This document shows positions 1-8,046 of a stretch of 36,166 bases of DNA, one piece after another. Location: the NCBI GenBank assembly GCA_027483885.1, contig JAIXTO010000032.1:1-36166 (forward strand), written 5' to 3'. Within the stretch, counting starts at the first letter, position 1, and each line of letters starts with the position of its first letter. The notes beneath the pieces were generated by a model. The model was given only the letters and a program-made list of their open reading frames with translations, was not told the origin of the DNA and did not search any database. The position numbers and the translations under genes were made by a program. Origin of the DNA: Rhizobiaceae bacterium (lineage in GTDB: Bacteria > Pseudomonadota > Alphaproteobacteria > Rhizobiales > Rhizobiaceae).

Positions 1-364
1 GATTCTGCTGTTTGTCATTCCCGAGGGTGATTTCCAGCAATGGCTGGGTGTCGAGCAGATCATGCGTGCCGAAGCGCGCGAGGAAGCCGAAGCCGTGATG
101 GCAAAGGCTGCCCAGCGCGTGCGCGAAACCATCGGCATCGATCCGGAAGTGGTGATCCGCGAGGGAAGCGCTTCTGACGAGATCAACGCGGTGATCGAAG
201 AAGACCGCGATATTGCCATTCTGGTGCTGGCCGCAGGCTCCTCCTCCAAGGAAGGGCCGGGGCCGCTGGTGACCTCACTTGCGGCACGCGGCGCGGCCTT
301 TCCAATCCCGGTCACCGTTCTCCCGGATACGCTGACCAATGACGAGATCGATGCGCTCTGCTGA
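1..364 (+). CDS. Universal stress protein (UspA family), 3' part only
   Basis: The reading frame is open from base 2 and runs to a TGA at 362-364, so only the C-terminal 120 residues lie in the window and the start is off the left edge. The visible part carries the nucleotide-binding-type tail of UspA proteins: a hydrophobic strand (ILVLAAGSSS) followed by a small-residue loop with GPGPLVTSLAAR, resembling the G-2x-G-9x-G-S/T region. The preceding acidic/basic helix (EAREEAEAVMAKAAQRV) and the 'IGIDPEVVIREG' strand fit the alpha/beta fold. Family role: a cytosolic stress-induced protein, often ATP-binding, with no defined reaction. Nothing in this window indicates its specific trigger. Confidence 0.75.
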   Translation, partial: ILLFVIPEGDFQQWLGVEQIMRAEAREEAEAVMAKAAQRVRETIGIDPEVVIREGSASDEINAVIEEDRDIAILVLAAGSSSKEGPGPLVTSLAARGAAFPIPVTVLPDTLTNDEIDALC

Positions 365-397
365 CGGGGGCTTGATCGCAGCGTGCCAAATACGCAC

Positions 398-426
398 TTG
401 AATAAAAACATGAACCCGATTATCTT
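398..426 (+). promoter_or_regulatory. Candidate sigma-70-type promoter of the nfu gene
   Basis: TTGAAT (398-403) and TATCTT (421-426) are separated by exactly 17 bases, in the gap between the universal stress gene and the Nfu gene. Each box matches four of six consensus positions. The start codon lies about 50 bases downstream of the -10 box. This is pattern matching only. Confidence 0.45.
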
Positions 427-478
427 CTTTTGAAGAGTTCTAAACTGGCGCTGCCACGGCTGCCAAGGAGATCCCCAG

Positions 479-1045
479 ATGTTCATCCAGACAGAATCCA
501 CGCCGAACCCGGCAACCTTGAAGTTTCTGCCCGGCAAGGTGGTGATGGAAAAGGGCACGGCGGATTTTCGCAATGCCGATGAAGCCGAGGCCTCGCCGCT
601 GGCCGCCCGGCTGTTTACCATCAATGGCGTCACGGCCGTCTATTTCGGCTATGATTTCGTGACGGTGACGAAGGAATCCCAGGAATGGCAGCACCTGAAG
701 CCGGCCATTCTCGGCTCCATCATGGAACATTTCATGTCCGGCCAGCCGGTCATGGGCGGTTCGGCCAGCATGGCGGAAGCAACCGACGAGGAAGGTGAGT
801 TCTTCGAGGATGGCGACGAAACCATCGTTGCCACCATCAAGGAACTGCTAGAGACCCGCGTGCGCCCCGCCGTTGCGCAGGATGGCGGCGATATCACCTT
901 CAAGGGTTTCCGCGATGGCACTGTTTATCTCAACATGAAGGGCGCGTGCTCCGGCTGCCCGTCTTCGACGGCAACGCTGAAGCATGGCGTGCAGAACCTG
1001 CTCAAGCATTTCGTGCCGGAAGTGCAGTCGGTCGAGGCGCTCTGA
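479..1045 (+). CDS. NifU-like/Nfu-type iron-sulfur cluster scaffold protein
   Basis: This 188-residue protein has two domains. Residues 1-90 are an Nfu N-terminal domain starting with the typical MFIQTESTPNP. Residues 115-185 are a NifU C-terminal domain with 'PAVAQDGGDI' and the cluster-binding C157-S-G-C160. Family knowledge: Nfu proteins receive Fe-S clusters from the assembly machinery and pass them to apo-targets in the cytosol. The start at 479 has a good ribosome site, AAGGAG at 465-470. The gene stands just ahead of tsaB (6-base gap) and probably shares its transcript. A downstream client, MiaB, is an Fe-S enzyme in the same window, but no direct link can be seen. Confidence 0.93.
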   Translation: MFIQTESTPNPATLKFLPGKVVMEKGTADFRNADEAEASPLAARLFTINGVTAVYFGYDFVTVTKESQEWQHLKPAILGSIMEHFMSGQPVMGGSASMAEATDEEGEFFEDGDETIVATIKELLETRVRPAVAQDGGDITFKGFRDGTVYLNMKGACSGCPSSTATLKHGVQNLLKHFVPEVQSVEAL

Positions 1046-1051
1046 TCTTTC

Positions 1052-1711
1052 ATGATGCTTCTCGCCATCGATACGGCCGGGGTGGATTGTTCCGCCGCGG
1101 TCTATGACGCTTCGCAGGAGAAGATCCTGTCCTCCGTGACGGAACGCATCGGCAAGGGCCATGCGGAACGGCTGATGGCGATTATTGATGACGTGCTGGA
1201 AACGGCAGGCGTTGCGCTGTCCGATATCACCCGCATTGCCGTCACCATCGGGCCGGGTTCGTTTACCGGCATTCGCGTTGGAGTGGCCGCCGCCCGTGGT
1301 TTTGCGCTTTCCCTGTCGGCCGATGCCGTGGGCGTGACAACGCTTTCCGTCATGGCACGGGCCTATCTGGCGCAGGATGCAACCCGTCCGGTCATCGCCG
1401 CGATGGATGCCAAGCGAAACGAGATTTATGCGCAGGTTTTTGGCACTGACGGTGTTGCCCTGACGGAGGCTGCTGCCATTTCGCTTGAGGACCTACGCCA
1501 TCTCTCGCAAATCCATGGCGCAGCCGTTACCGGCACCGCATCGGCGCTTCTGGCGGGCGAGGTTGCTGCCAGTGAGCCGGATCGCTTCGACATTGCCATG
1601 GTCGCCCGCATCGGTGCGGAAGCTGAAGCGGATGCGGCACGGCCGAAACCGCTTTACCTTCGCGGGCCGGATGCTAAACCGCAGGACGGATTTGCTCTTT
1701 CCCGCGCCTGA
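1052..1711 (+). CDS. tsaB: tRNA threonylcarbamoyladenosine biosynthesis protein TsaB
   Basis: TsaB (YeaZ) is the partner of TsaD and TsaE in making the t6A modification at position 37 of ANN-decoding tRNAs. The 219-residue protein opens with the ASKHA-fold strand LLAIDTAGVDCSAAV and contains the family signature GPGSFTGIRVGVAAARG around residue 70. The length is normal for a bacterial TsaB. Two adjacent ATG codons begin the frame (1052 and 1055). TsaB lacks its own catalysis and acts as a dimerisation platform. It is followed after 9 bases by rimI, a pairing common in bacteria, so the two are very probably co-transcribed. Confidence 0.95.
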   Translation: MMLLAIDTAGVDCSAAVYDASQEKILSSVTERIGKGHAERLMAIIDDVLETAGVALSDITRIAVTIGPGSFTGIRVGVAAARGFALSLSADAVGVTTLSVMARAYLAQDATRPVIAAMDAKRNEIYAQVFGTDGVALTEAAAISLEDLRHLSQIHGAAVTGTASALLAGEVAASEPDRFDIAMVARIGAEAEADAARPKPLYLRGPDAKPQDGFALSRA

Positions 1712-1720
1712 CGATTCCCA

Positions 1721-2215
1721 ATGTTTGACGATTACCTGACCTGGAAGCCCTTTTTCGATATCGTGCCGATGCAGGACAGCGATTGCCGCCCTGCCTCCGA
1801 ACTGCATGGCCAGCGTTTTTCGCGCCAGTGGAGCGAGGAGGAAATGTTGGCACTGCTCGCCCAGGACGGCGTGTTCGGTTTCTCCGCACTGCAATCCAAC
1901 GCTTTTTTCAGCCGTCCGCTCGGTGGTTTCGTGCTGTCGCGCGAGGTGGCGGGCGAGGCAGAAATTCTCACGATTGCCGTCGGTGAAAAACTGGGCCGAA
2001 CCGGCCTTGGCTGGCGCCTGATGCAGGCGGCACTGCGGGAAGCGGAGGTTCGCGGCGCCGAAACCATGTTTCTGGAGGTGGCGGAAAACAATGTCGCGGC
2101 CGTCGGGCTTTACCAGCGTCTGGGCTTTTTGCAGGTGGCGCGACGCCCGGCTTACTACACCGGCACGGATGGCACGCGGACCGCAGCGCTTGTCATGCGG
2201 CGCGATCTTCGCTAG
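1721..2215 (+). CDS. rimI: Ribosomal protein S18-alanine N-acetyltransferase (RimI-like GNAT)
   Basis: This 164-residue protein is a single GNAT acetyltransferase domain. Visible motifs are the acetyl-CoA pyrophosphate loop GRTGLGWRLM at 92-101, the strand MFLEVAENN near residue 118 and the NVAAVGLYQRLGF helix (Y131). The loop begins with Gly rather than the usual Gln/Arg of Q/R-x-x-G-x-G. RimI acetylates the N-terminal alanine of ribosomal protein S18. The assignment rests on fold, length and its position directly after tsaB; a different N-terminal acetylase of the same family cannot be excluded. Start ATG at 1721. Confidence 0.87.
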   Translation: MFDDYLTWKPFFDIVPMQDSDCRPASELHGQRFSRQWSEEEMLALLAQDGVFGFSALQSNAFFSRPLGGFVLSREVAGEAEILTIAVGEKLGRTGLGWRLMQAALREAEVRGAETMFLEVAENNVAAVGLYQRLGFLQVARRPAYYTGTDGTRTAALVMRRDLR

Positions 2216-2256
2216 TCCGGTAAAGTTCCAATTCTGCGACGCAAGGCCCTGACGAC

Positions 2257-2685
2257 ATGACAGACCTTTCCAAATCCCTGGAGGAGCTGTGCGCCGAGCG
2301 TGGCATGCGCATGACCGATCAGCGCCGCGTGATTGCGCGCATCCTGCAGGACAGCGACGACCATCCTGACGTGGAGGAACTCTACCGCCGCGCCACCAAG
2401 GTCGATTCGCGCATCTCCATTTCCACGGTCTATCGCACGGTGAAACTGTTCGAGGATGCCGGCATCATCGAGAAGCACGATTTTCGCGATGGGCGCTCGC
2501 GTTATGAAACCGTGCCGGAAGAACATCACGACCACATGATCGATGTGAAGACCGGCGAAGTGGTGGAATTCCGATCTGCCGAGATCGAGGCGCTGCAGGA
2601 GCGCATTGCCCGCGAGCACGGCTTCCGTCTCGTCGGCCACCGGCTGGAGCTTTACGGCATCCCGCTCGACAAGGACGATCCGTGA
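2257..2685 (+). CDS. Fur-family metal-responsive repressor (Fur/Mur type)
   Basis: This 142-residue protein has a winged-helix DNA-binding domain at about 10-85 (MRMTDQRRVIARIL, then ISISTVYRTVKLFEDAGII) and a dimerisation/metal domain with HHDHM at 90-94 and the family strand IDVKTGEVVEF. There is no C-terminal CxxC pair; the only cysteine is C12, so the structural zinc site of gammaproteobacterial Fur is absent. In Rhizobiaceae this orthologue usually works as Mur, a manganese-responsive repressor, while iron control is given to RirA and Irr. The choice between Fur and Mur here is inference. The stop overlaps the GTG start of plsC (2682-2685), showing translational coupling. Confidence 0.9.
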   Translation: MTDLSKSLEELCAERGMRMTDQRRVIARILQDSDDHPDVEELYRRATKVDSRISISTVYRTVKLFEDAGIIEKHDFRDGRSRYETVPEEHHDHMIDVKTGEVVEFRSAEIEALQERIAREHGFRLVGHRLELYGIPLDKDDP

Positions 2686-3476
2686 TCAACTGGCTGCGGA
2701 TCGGGCTGGTCTTCCTGCTCCTCTCGGTGCTGACGCTTGTGCTTTTGCCGGTGCAGCTTCTTGCCCTCAAATTCGACTGGACGCTGCGCCGCCGCCTGCC
2801 GCGTTTCTGGCATCGCGCGGCCTGTTATCTGCTCGGCATCCGCATTCGCCAGCATGGGCGGCTTGAAAACCGCCGGCCGTTGATGTTGGCCGCCAACCAT
2901 GTCTCCTGGAAGGATATTCTGGTGCTCGGCGCGATTGCCGATGTCGTCTTTGTCGCCAAGGCCGAGGTGGCGGACTGGCCGGTATTCGGCTGGCTCGCGA
3001 AACTGCAGAAATCGGTTTTCGTCGTGCGCGAGCAGAAGCGCAAGGCCGGCGAGCAGGTGAACGAAATTGCCGCCCGCCTTGCTGCATCCGAAATCATCGT
3101 GCTGTTTCCCGAAGGCACGACATCGGATGGCAACCGGTTGATGGAGGTGAAATCATCGCTGTTCGGCGCAGCCTCTGCTGCCGTCGCCTCCGCGCCCAAT
3201 GGTGTCGTTTATGTGCAGCCGGTGTCGATTGCCTATACCGGCATTTATGGCATGCCGATGGGCCGTTACCACCGGCCGATTGCCGCCTGGCCCGGCGATG
3301 TCGAGCTTGTGCCGCACCTGATGGGCGTCTTGAAGGCGGAAGCCATGGAAGTGGACGTGGATTTCGGCGAAGTGGTGGAGTTTCGCGCCGAGACCAATCG
3401 CAAGGTGGCGGGTGTTACCGTGGTGGCCCGGTTGCGCGCCATGCTGCGCGACAGGCTTTATCCACGCAGCCGTTAA
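2682..3476 (+). CDS. plsC: 1-acyl-sn-glycerol-3-phosphate acyltransferase
   Basis: This is the second acyl transfer step of phospholipid synthesis, turning lysophosphatidic acid into phosphatidic acid at the inner membrane. The 264-residue protein starts with a hydrophobic membrane helix (about 7-29). It then shows acyltransferase motif I, N72-H73-VSWK-D78 (the catalytic H-x4-D), and motif III, FPEGTTSDG at 142-150. It begins with a GTG whose last two bases are the start of the fur stop codon, so it is coupled to the regulator gene upstream. The family call is secure; acyl-chain preference is not visible. Confidence 0.93.
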   Translation: MINWLRIGLVFLLLSVLTLVLLPVQLLALKFDWTLRRRLPRFWHRAACYLLGIRIRQHGRLENRRPLMLAANHVSWKDILVLGAIADVVFVAKAEVADWPVFGWLAKLQKSVFVVREQKRKAGEQVNEIAARLAASEIIVLFPEGTTSDGNRLMEVKSSLFGAASAAVASAPNGVVYVQPVSIAYTGIYGMPMGRYHRPIAAWPGDVELVPHLMGVLKAEAMEVDVDFGEVVEFRAETNRKVAGVTVVARLRAMLRDRLYPRSR

Positions 3477-3523
3477 GCACGAAGCCCTTCTAATTCAGGC
3501 CGTCTTGCAGTAAAGAGGCGGCC

Positions 3524-4951
3524 ATGACCGACCTTACAGCCACCCTTCCAGCCGCCACGCCCTCCGGCGGCGACATCGCCATCCCGCAGGCAAGCCCTGT
3601 GGGCAATTCGCGAAAAGTGTTCATCAAGACCTACGGGTGTCAGATGAACGTTTACGATTCCATGCGCATGGGCGATGCGCTGGCGAGCGAAGGTTATGTG
3701 ACCACAGAGACGGTGGAGGATGCCGATCTCGTTCTTTTGAACACCTGCCACATCCGCGAAAAGGCCGCCGACAAGGTCTATTCGGCGCTTGGCCGGCTGC
3801 GCGACATGAAAAAAGAGCGCAATGCCAACGGCCGCGAGATGATGATCGGCGTTGCCGGTTGCGTCGCGCAGGCCGAGGGCGAGGAAATCCTTCGCCGGGC
3901 GCCAGCCGTTGATGTGGTGATCGGCCCGCAGACCTATCACCGGCTGCCGCAGGCGCTGAAACGCGCCCGTGCCGGCGAGCGGGTGATCGAGACCGATTAT
4001 GCGGTCGAAGACAAGTTCGAGCATCTGCCGGCCGCCGAACGCTCCGCCATCCGTTCGCGCGGCGTCACCGCCTTCCTGACGGTGCAGGAAGGCTGCGACA
4101 AGTTCTGTACCTTCTGTGTCGTGCCCTATACGCGCGGCTCGGAAGTGTCGCGGCCGCTCTCCCAGATCCTCGACGAGGCAAAACGTCTGGTGGATGCGGG
4201 CGTGCGCGAGGTGACGCTGCTTGGCCAGAACGTCAACGCCTGGCATGGCGCAGGTCCCTCCGGCGATGCCTGGAGCCTCGGCGATCTTCTCTATCGGCTT
4301 GCTGAAATCCCCGGCCTTGCCCGGCTTCGGTATACGACGAGCCATCCGCGCGACATGGATGACCGGCTGATCGAGGCGCATCGCAACCTGCGCACGCTGA
4401 TGCCCTACCTGCATCTGCCGGTGCAGGCGGGCTCCGACCGCATCCTGAAGGCGATGAACCGGCGCCATACGGCAGCAGATTATCTGCGCCTCATCGAGCG
4501 CATCCGCACCGCCCGCCCCGATATCGCTCTGTCAGGTGATTTCATCGTCGGGTTCCCCGGCGAAACGGACGCGGATTTCGAAGATACGCTGCGCCTTGTG
4601 GAAACCGTCGAATACGCCCAGGCCTTTTCGTTCAAATATTCGACGCGGCCGGGAACTCCGGGCGCTGATCTCGGTTCTCAAGTGGATGATGCGGTCAAGG
4701 CTGAGCGGCTGGAACGGCTGCAGGCGCTTCTCCTGAAGCAGCAACATGCGTTCGCTGAAACCTGCGTCGGCAAGACCATCGATCTGCTTCTCGAAAAGCC
4801 GGGCCGGATGCCCGACCAGCTGATCGGTCGCTCGCCCTGGCTGCAGTCTGTGAATGTTGATGCAAAAACATCGCAAATCGGTGACATTATCCAGGTACGA
4901 ATCACAGGCACGGGACCAAACAGCTTGTTTGCCGAGAGGATCGAGCGTTAA
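3524..4951 (+). CDS. miaB: tRNA-2-methylthio-N6-dimethylallyladenosine synthase
   Basis: MiaB is a radical-SAM methylthiotransferase that converts i6A37 to ms2i6A37 in tRNA. The 475-residue protein has the N-terminal UPF0004 domain with its three cluster cysteines (C39, C75, C113), the radical SAM CxxxCxxC at C191/C195/C198 (CDKFCTFC), and a C-terminal TRAM RNA-binding region (about 405-470). 'VKTYGCQMN'-type wording is conserved as IKTYGCQMN. The ATG at 3524 gives an N-terminal tail of about 30 residues before the domain, normal in this group. It leads the miaB-phoH-ybeY-corC-lnt block. Confidence 0.96.
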   Translation: MTDLTATLPAATPSGGDIAIPQASPVGNSRKVFIKTYGCQMNVYDSMRMGDALASEGYVTTETVEDADLVLLNTCHIREKAADKVYSALGRLRDMKKERNANGREMMIGVAGCVAQAEGEEILRRAPAVDVVIGPQTYHRLPQALKRARAGERVIETDYAVEDKFEHLPAAERSAIRSRGVTAFLTVQEGCDKFCTFCVVPYTRGSEVSRPLSQILDEAKRLVDAGVREVTLLGQNVNAWHGAGPSGDAWSLGDLLYRLAEIPGLARLRYTTSHPRDMDDRLIEAHRNLRTLMPYLHLPVQAGSDRILKAMNRRHTAADYLRLIERIRTARPDIALSGDFIVGFPGETDADFEDTLRLVETVEYAQAFSFKYSTRPGTPGADLGSQVDDAVKAERLERLQALLLKQQHAFAETCVGKTIDLLLEKPGRMPDQLIGRSPWLQSVNVDAKTSQIGDIIQVRITGTGPNSLFAERIER

Positions 4952-4984
4952 ATGGTTCAAAGCCAGATATAGGAGCCTTGCTAC

Positions 4985-6040
4985 TTGAACAGACAGGAAT
5001 TGGTTTCTTCACCCTCGCGCAACACCCGCACCGCCGCGATCGATGCCAATCACTTCGTCTTGACGTTCGAGAACAACAGGCTGGCCAGCGAACTTTTCGG
5101 ACAATTTGACCAGAACCTGAAGCTCCTCGAGGCGCGTCTGAACATCGACGCGCGGGCGCGCGGCAATTCGGTCAGCATTTCCGGTGAACTTTCCGCCACC
5201 AATCAGGCGCGGCGCGCTCTCGATTTCCTTTATGAACGCCTGCAGAAGGGCGCCTCTGTCGAAACCTCGGACGTGGAAGGTGCAATCCGCATGGCAGTTG
5301 CCGCAGACGACCAGTTGATCCTGCCGACGCTCGAGCGCAAGGCCAAGCTGTCGATGGCGCAGATCTCCACCCGCAAGAAGACGGTGGCGGCCCGCACCCC
5401 GACGCAGGATGCCTATATGCGAGCGCTGGAGCGCTCCGAACTGGTGTTTGGCGTCGGCCCTGCCGGCACCGGCAAGACCTATCTGGCCGTTGCCCATGCC
5501 GCCCAGCTGCTGGAACGTGGCGCCGTCGACAAGATCATCCTGTCGCGCCCGGCCGTTGAAGCTGGCGAACGCCTTGGCTTCCTGCCCGGCGACATGAAGG
5601 AAAAGGTCGATCCGTATCTGCGCCCGCTGTATGACGCGCTCTATGACATGATCCCCGGCGACAAGGTGGAGCGGGCAATCACTGCCGGTGTCATCGAAAT
5701 CGCACCGCTTGCCTTCATGCGTGGGCGCACGCTTGCCAATGCCGCCGTCATCCTCGACGAGGCGCAGAACACCACATCGATGCAGATGAAGATGTTCCTG
5801 ACGCGCCTTGGCGAAAACGCCCGTATGATCGTGACCGGCGACCCGAGCCAGGTGGATCTGCCGCGCGGGGTAAAATCCGGTCTGGTGGAAGCGCTTCAGC
5901 TGCTGAGCAGCGTCGAGGGTATTTCCGTCGTGCGCTTCAAGGATACCGACATCGTGCGCCATCCGCTGGTTGGGCGCATCGTTCAGGCCTATGACGCGCA
6001 ATATGCGGTTCATGAGGAAAGCGAGCACGAGAGCCGCTAA
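4985..6040 (+). CDS. PhoH family ATPase (PhoH-like protein)
   Basis: This 351-residue protein has an N-terminal KH-like/PhoH-N region (about 20-110) and a P-loop ATPase domain with Walker A GPAGTGKT at 158-165 and Walker B VILDEAQN at 255-262. PhoH-like proteins are linked to RNA handling, and in bacteria the gene commonly sits beside ybeY, as here. The start is a TTG at 4985, supported by AGGAG at 4971-4975 with a 9-base spacing; no ATG is available in a better place. The gap to ybeY is 16 bases. The substrate is not known from sequence. Confidence 0.93.
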   Translation: MNRQELVSSPSRNTRTAAIDANHFVLTFENNRLASELFGQFDQNLKLLEARLNIDARARGNSVSISGELSATNQARRALDFLYERLQKGASVETSDVEGAIRMAVAADDQLILPTLERKAKLSMAQISTRKKTVAARTPTQDAYMRALERSELVFGVGPAGTGKTYLAVAHAAQLLERGAVDKIILSRPAVEAGERLGFLPGDMKEKVDPYLRPLYDALYDMIPGDKVERAITAGVIEIAPLAFMRGRTLANAAVILDEAQNTTSMQMKMFLTRLGENARMIVTGDPSQVDLPRGVKSGLVEALQLLSSVEGISVVRFKDTDIVRHPLVGRIVQAYDAQYAVHEESEHESR

Positions 6041-6056
6041 GGCGGCCTTTAATCCC

Positions 6057-6566
6057 ATGCCAGAGCTAGACATACAGATCAGCGTCGAAGACGAACGCTG
6101 GCCCGACGAAGACACGCTGGCCACGATGGCCGAACGGGTGATCCATGCGGCCGCCGAATATCTGGCGGTTCATGAAAAGCAGCCGTTCCAGTCGCATCCG
6201 GCGGAACTGTCGCTGGTGTTTACCGATGATGCGGCGATCCGCGAGATCAATGCCGAATGGCGCGACCAGGACAAGCCCACCAATGTCTTGTCCTTCCCTG
6301 CCTTTCCGGTGACGCCAGGAAAAATGCCCGGCCCTATGCTCGGCGATATCGTCATTGCGCGCGAGACTTTGGAGCGCGAGGCGGTTGATCTGGAAAAGTC
6401 TTTCGACGATCATCTGACGCATCTGATGGTCCACGGTTTCCTGCATCTTTTCGGCTATGACCACATGGAGGTGGACGAGGCGGAAAAAATGGAAGCGCTG
6501 GAGACTCGTATTTTGGCCACCCTTGGCCTATCTGATCCCTATGCGGGACAGGATCCGCTGGTATAA
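6057..6566 (+). CDS. ybeY: Endoribonuclease YbeY (rRNA maturation factor)
   Basis: YbeY is a zinc-dependent single-strand endoribonuclease involved in 16S rRNA 3' processing and ribosome quality control. The metal-binding signature H-G-x-L-H-L-x-G-Y-D-H is present as HGFLHLFGYDH near residues 126-136, preceded by the family strand TNVLSFP. I chose the ATG at 6057 (169 residues). The frame stays open upstream to 5970 inside phoH, but those residues look like translated phoH sequence and the family starts near MPELDIQI. It lies between phoH and the CorC gene, its usual setting. Confidence 0.95.
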   Translation: MPELDIQISVEDERWPDEDTLATMAERVIHAAAEYLAVHEKQPFQSHPAELSLVFTDDAAIREINAEWRDQDKPTNVLSFPAFPVTPGKMPGPMLGDIVIARETLEREAVDLEKSFDDHLTHLMVHGFLHLFGYDHMEVDEAEKMEALETRILATLGLSDPYAGQDPLV

Positions 6567-6576
6567 CACTGGAACC

Positions 6577-7779
6577 ATGAACGAGATTTCGACTCAGGCC
6601 GCGCGCGGCGGCACCGAATCCGAGCAGTCCTCCTCCGAAGAGGGTGGCAGTCCGTTACGACGCGAACACCACGGCCGCTCGCACAGCACTTTCTGGGCGC
6701 GGGCGATCCGGCTGCTCCGGCCTTCGCAAGGGGAGCGCCTTCGCGAAGATCTCGCCGACGCTCTGATGACCGACACCTCCGTCAGCAGCGCCTTTTCGCC
6801 GGAAGAGCGGGCGATGCTGCACAATATCCTGCGTTTCCGTGAGGTGCGCGTCGAGGATATCATGGTGCCGCGTGCCGATATCGAAGCCGTCGACATGACC
6901 ATGACGCTCGGCGACCTGATGATCCATTTCGAGGAAACCGGTCGCTCGCGCATGCCCATCTATTGCGACACGCTGGATGATCCGCGCGGCTTCGTCCACA
7001 TTCGCGACCTTCTGTCCTATCTTGCCAAGCAGGCGCGCAACAAGCGCCGCAGCGCGCCGCAAAAGGCGGTGCAGATGGATGCAGCCTCCGGTGCCGTGCT
7101 GAAGGAAAAGACCGTGCGCACGCCGCGCCCTGCCTTCGATCTCGGTCGCGTCGACCTGATGAAGACGGTGTCTGAAGCGGGCCTCATCCGCCAGATCCTC
7201 TTCGTTCCGCCCTCGATGCTCGCCTCCGACCTGTTGCAGAGCATGCAGGCGGCGCGCACGCAGATGGCGCTCGTCATTGATGAATATGGTGGCACGGACG
7301 GTCTCGTCAGCCATGAGGACATCGTGGAAATGGTCATCGGCGATGTCGAGGACGAACATGACGATGACGAGGCCATGTTCTCGCGCACCAGCGAGGACGT
7401 GTTCATTGCCGATGCCCGTGTCGAGCTGGAAGACATAGCCGAAGCCATCGGCCCGGATTTCGACGTGCGCGACCAGCTGGAAGATGTCGATACGCTGGGC
7501 GGCCTGATCTTTTCGGCGCTCGGCCGCATTCCGGTGCGCGGCGAACTGGTGCAGGCGGTGCCGGGTTTCGAGTTCCAGATTCTCGACGCCGACCCGCGCC
7601 GCATCAAGCGGGTGCGCATCATGCGCAAGCGCCATGTGGTCACGCGCCGGCGCCAGTTGAAGGGCGACGGTCCCGCACATGAGGCTGCGCCCGCAGCCAC
7701 CGAAGTGGCGGTGGAGATGGCCCAGACATCGCAGGCGCCGGACCCGCAGCAGGATGAAGACGGACGGCGTGAGATCTGA
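6577..7779 (+). CDS. CorC/HlyC-type CBS-domain protein (hemolysin family)
   Basis: This 400-residue soluble protein carries two CBS domains (about 93-150 and 205-262, the second with ALVIDEYGGTDGLVS) and a C-terminal transporter-associated CorC/HlyC domain (about 275-352, with DTLGGLIFSALGRIP). No DUF21 membrane domain is present, so it is the short YbeX/CorC form associated with magnesium/cobalt efflux or ribosome-linked functions; 'hemolysin' is a historical name. An insert of about 50 residues separates the two CBS repeats. ATG 6577 is preferred; an in-frame ATG at 6541 overlapping ybeY would add 12 residues. The acidic, low-complexity tail after 360 is not conserved in appearance. Confidence 0.88.
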   Translation: MNEISTQAARGGTESEQSSSEEGGSPLRREHHGRSHSTFWARAIRLLRPSQGERLREDLADALMTDTSVSSAFSPEERAMLHNILRFREVRVEDIMVPRADIEAVDMTMTLGDLMIHFEETGRSRMPIYCDTLDDPRGFVHIRDLLSYLAKQARNKRRSAPQKAVQMDAASGAVLKEKTVRTPRPAFDLGRVDLMKTVSEAGLIRQILFVPPSMLASDLLQSMQAARTQMALVIDEYGGTDGLVSHEDIVEMVIGDVEDEHDDDEAMFSRTSEDVFIADARVELEDIAEAIGPDFDVRDQLEDVDTLGGLIFSALGRIPVRGELVQAVPGFEFQILDADPRRIKRVRIMRKRHVVTRRRQLKGDGPAHEAAPAATEVAVEMAQTSQAPDPQQDEDGRREI

Positions 7780-8046
7780 TTTGCGGCCGCGCCTGGGGTG
7801 CATCACGCCATACGGCCTGCGCCGGCGGCCGGGATTTTGAGGTTCGGCCGTACGGTTTTGGCACCAATCCCATGCCGAAGGTTCTCATTGACAATTGACG
7901 CTTGCGTCTTCCGGAAATCAATTCCGGTTTGTAGGCCGATGCTGTAGGCGTGTTCATGAGTAAAACGCATTTTACGCGGGATGAAATGTAGCGTCGGGCG
8001 CCGCATGCGGTTTCCCTTGCTGCCCGAGAGATCGGAAAGGATGTCC
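7780..8046. other. Intergenic region between the CorC gene and lnt
   Basis: These 267 bases hold no convincing gene. Two short inverted repeats stand out: CCGGAA/TTCCGG (7911-7916 and 7922-7927) and GTAAAA/TTTTAC (7960-7965 and 7970-7975). TTGACA (7888-7893) and TTGACG (7895-7900) look like -35 boxes, but neither is followed by a good -10 box at normal spacing. TGTAGGC occurs twice 13 bases apart (7930 and 7943). The region probably carries an lnt promoter, since lnt is not tightly joined to the gene upstream. Confidence 0.4.
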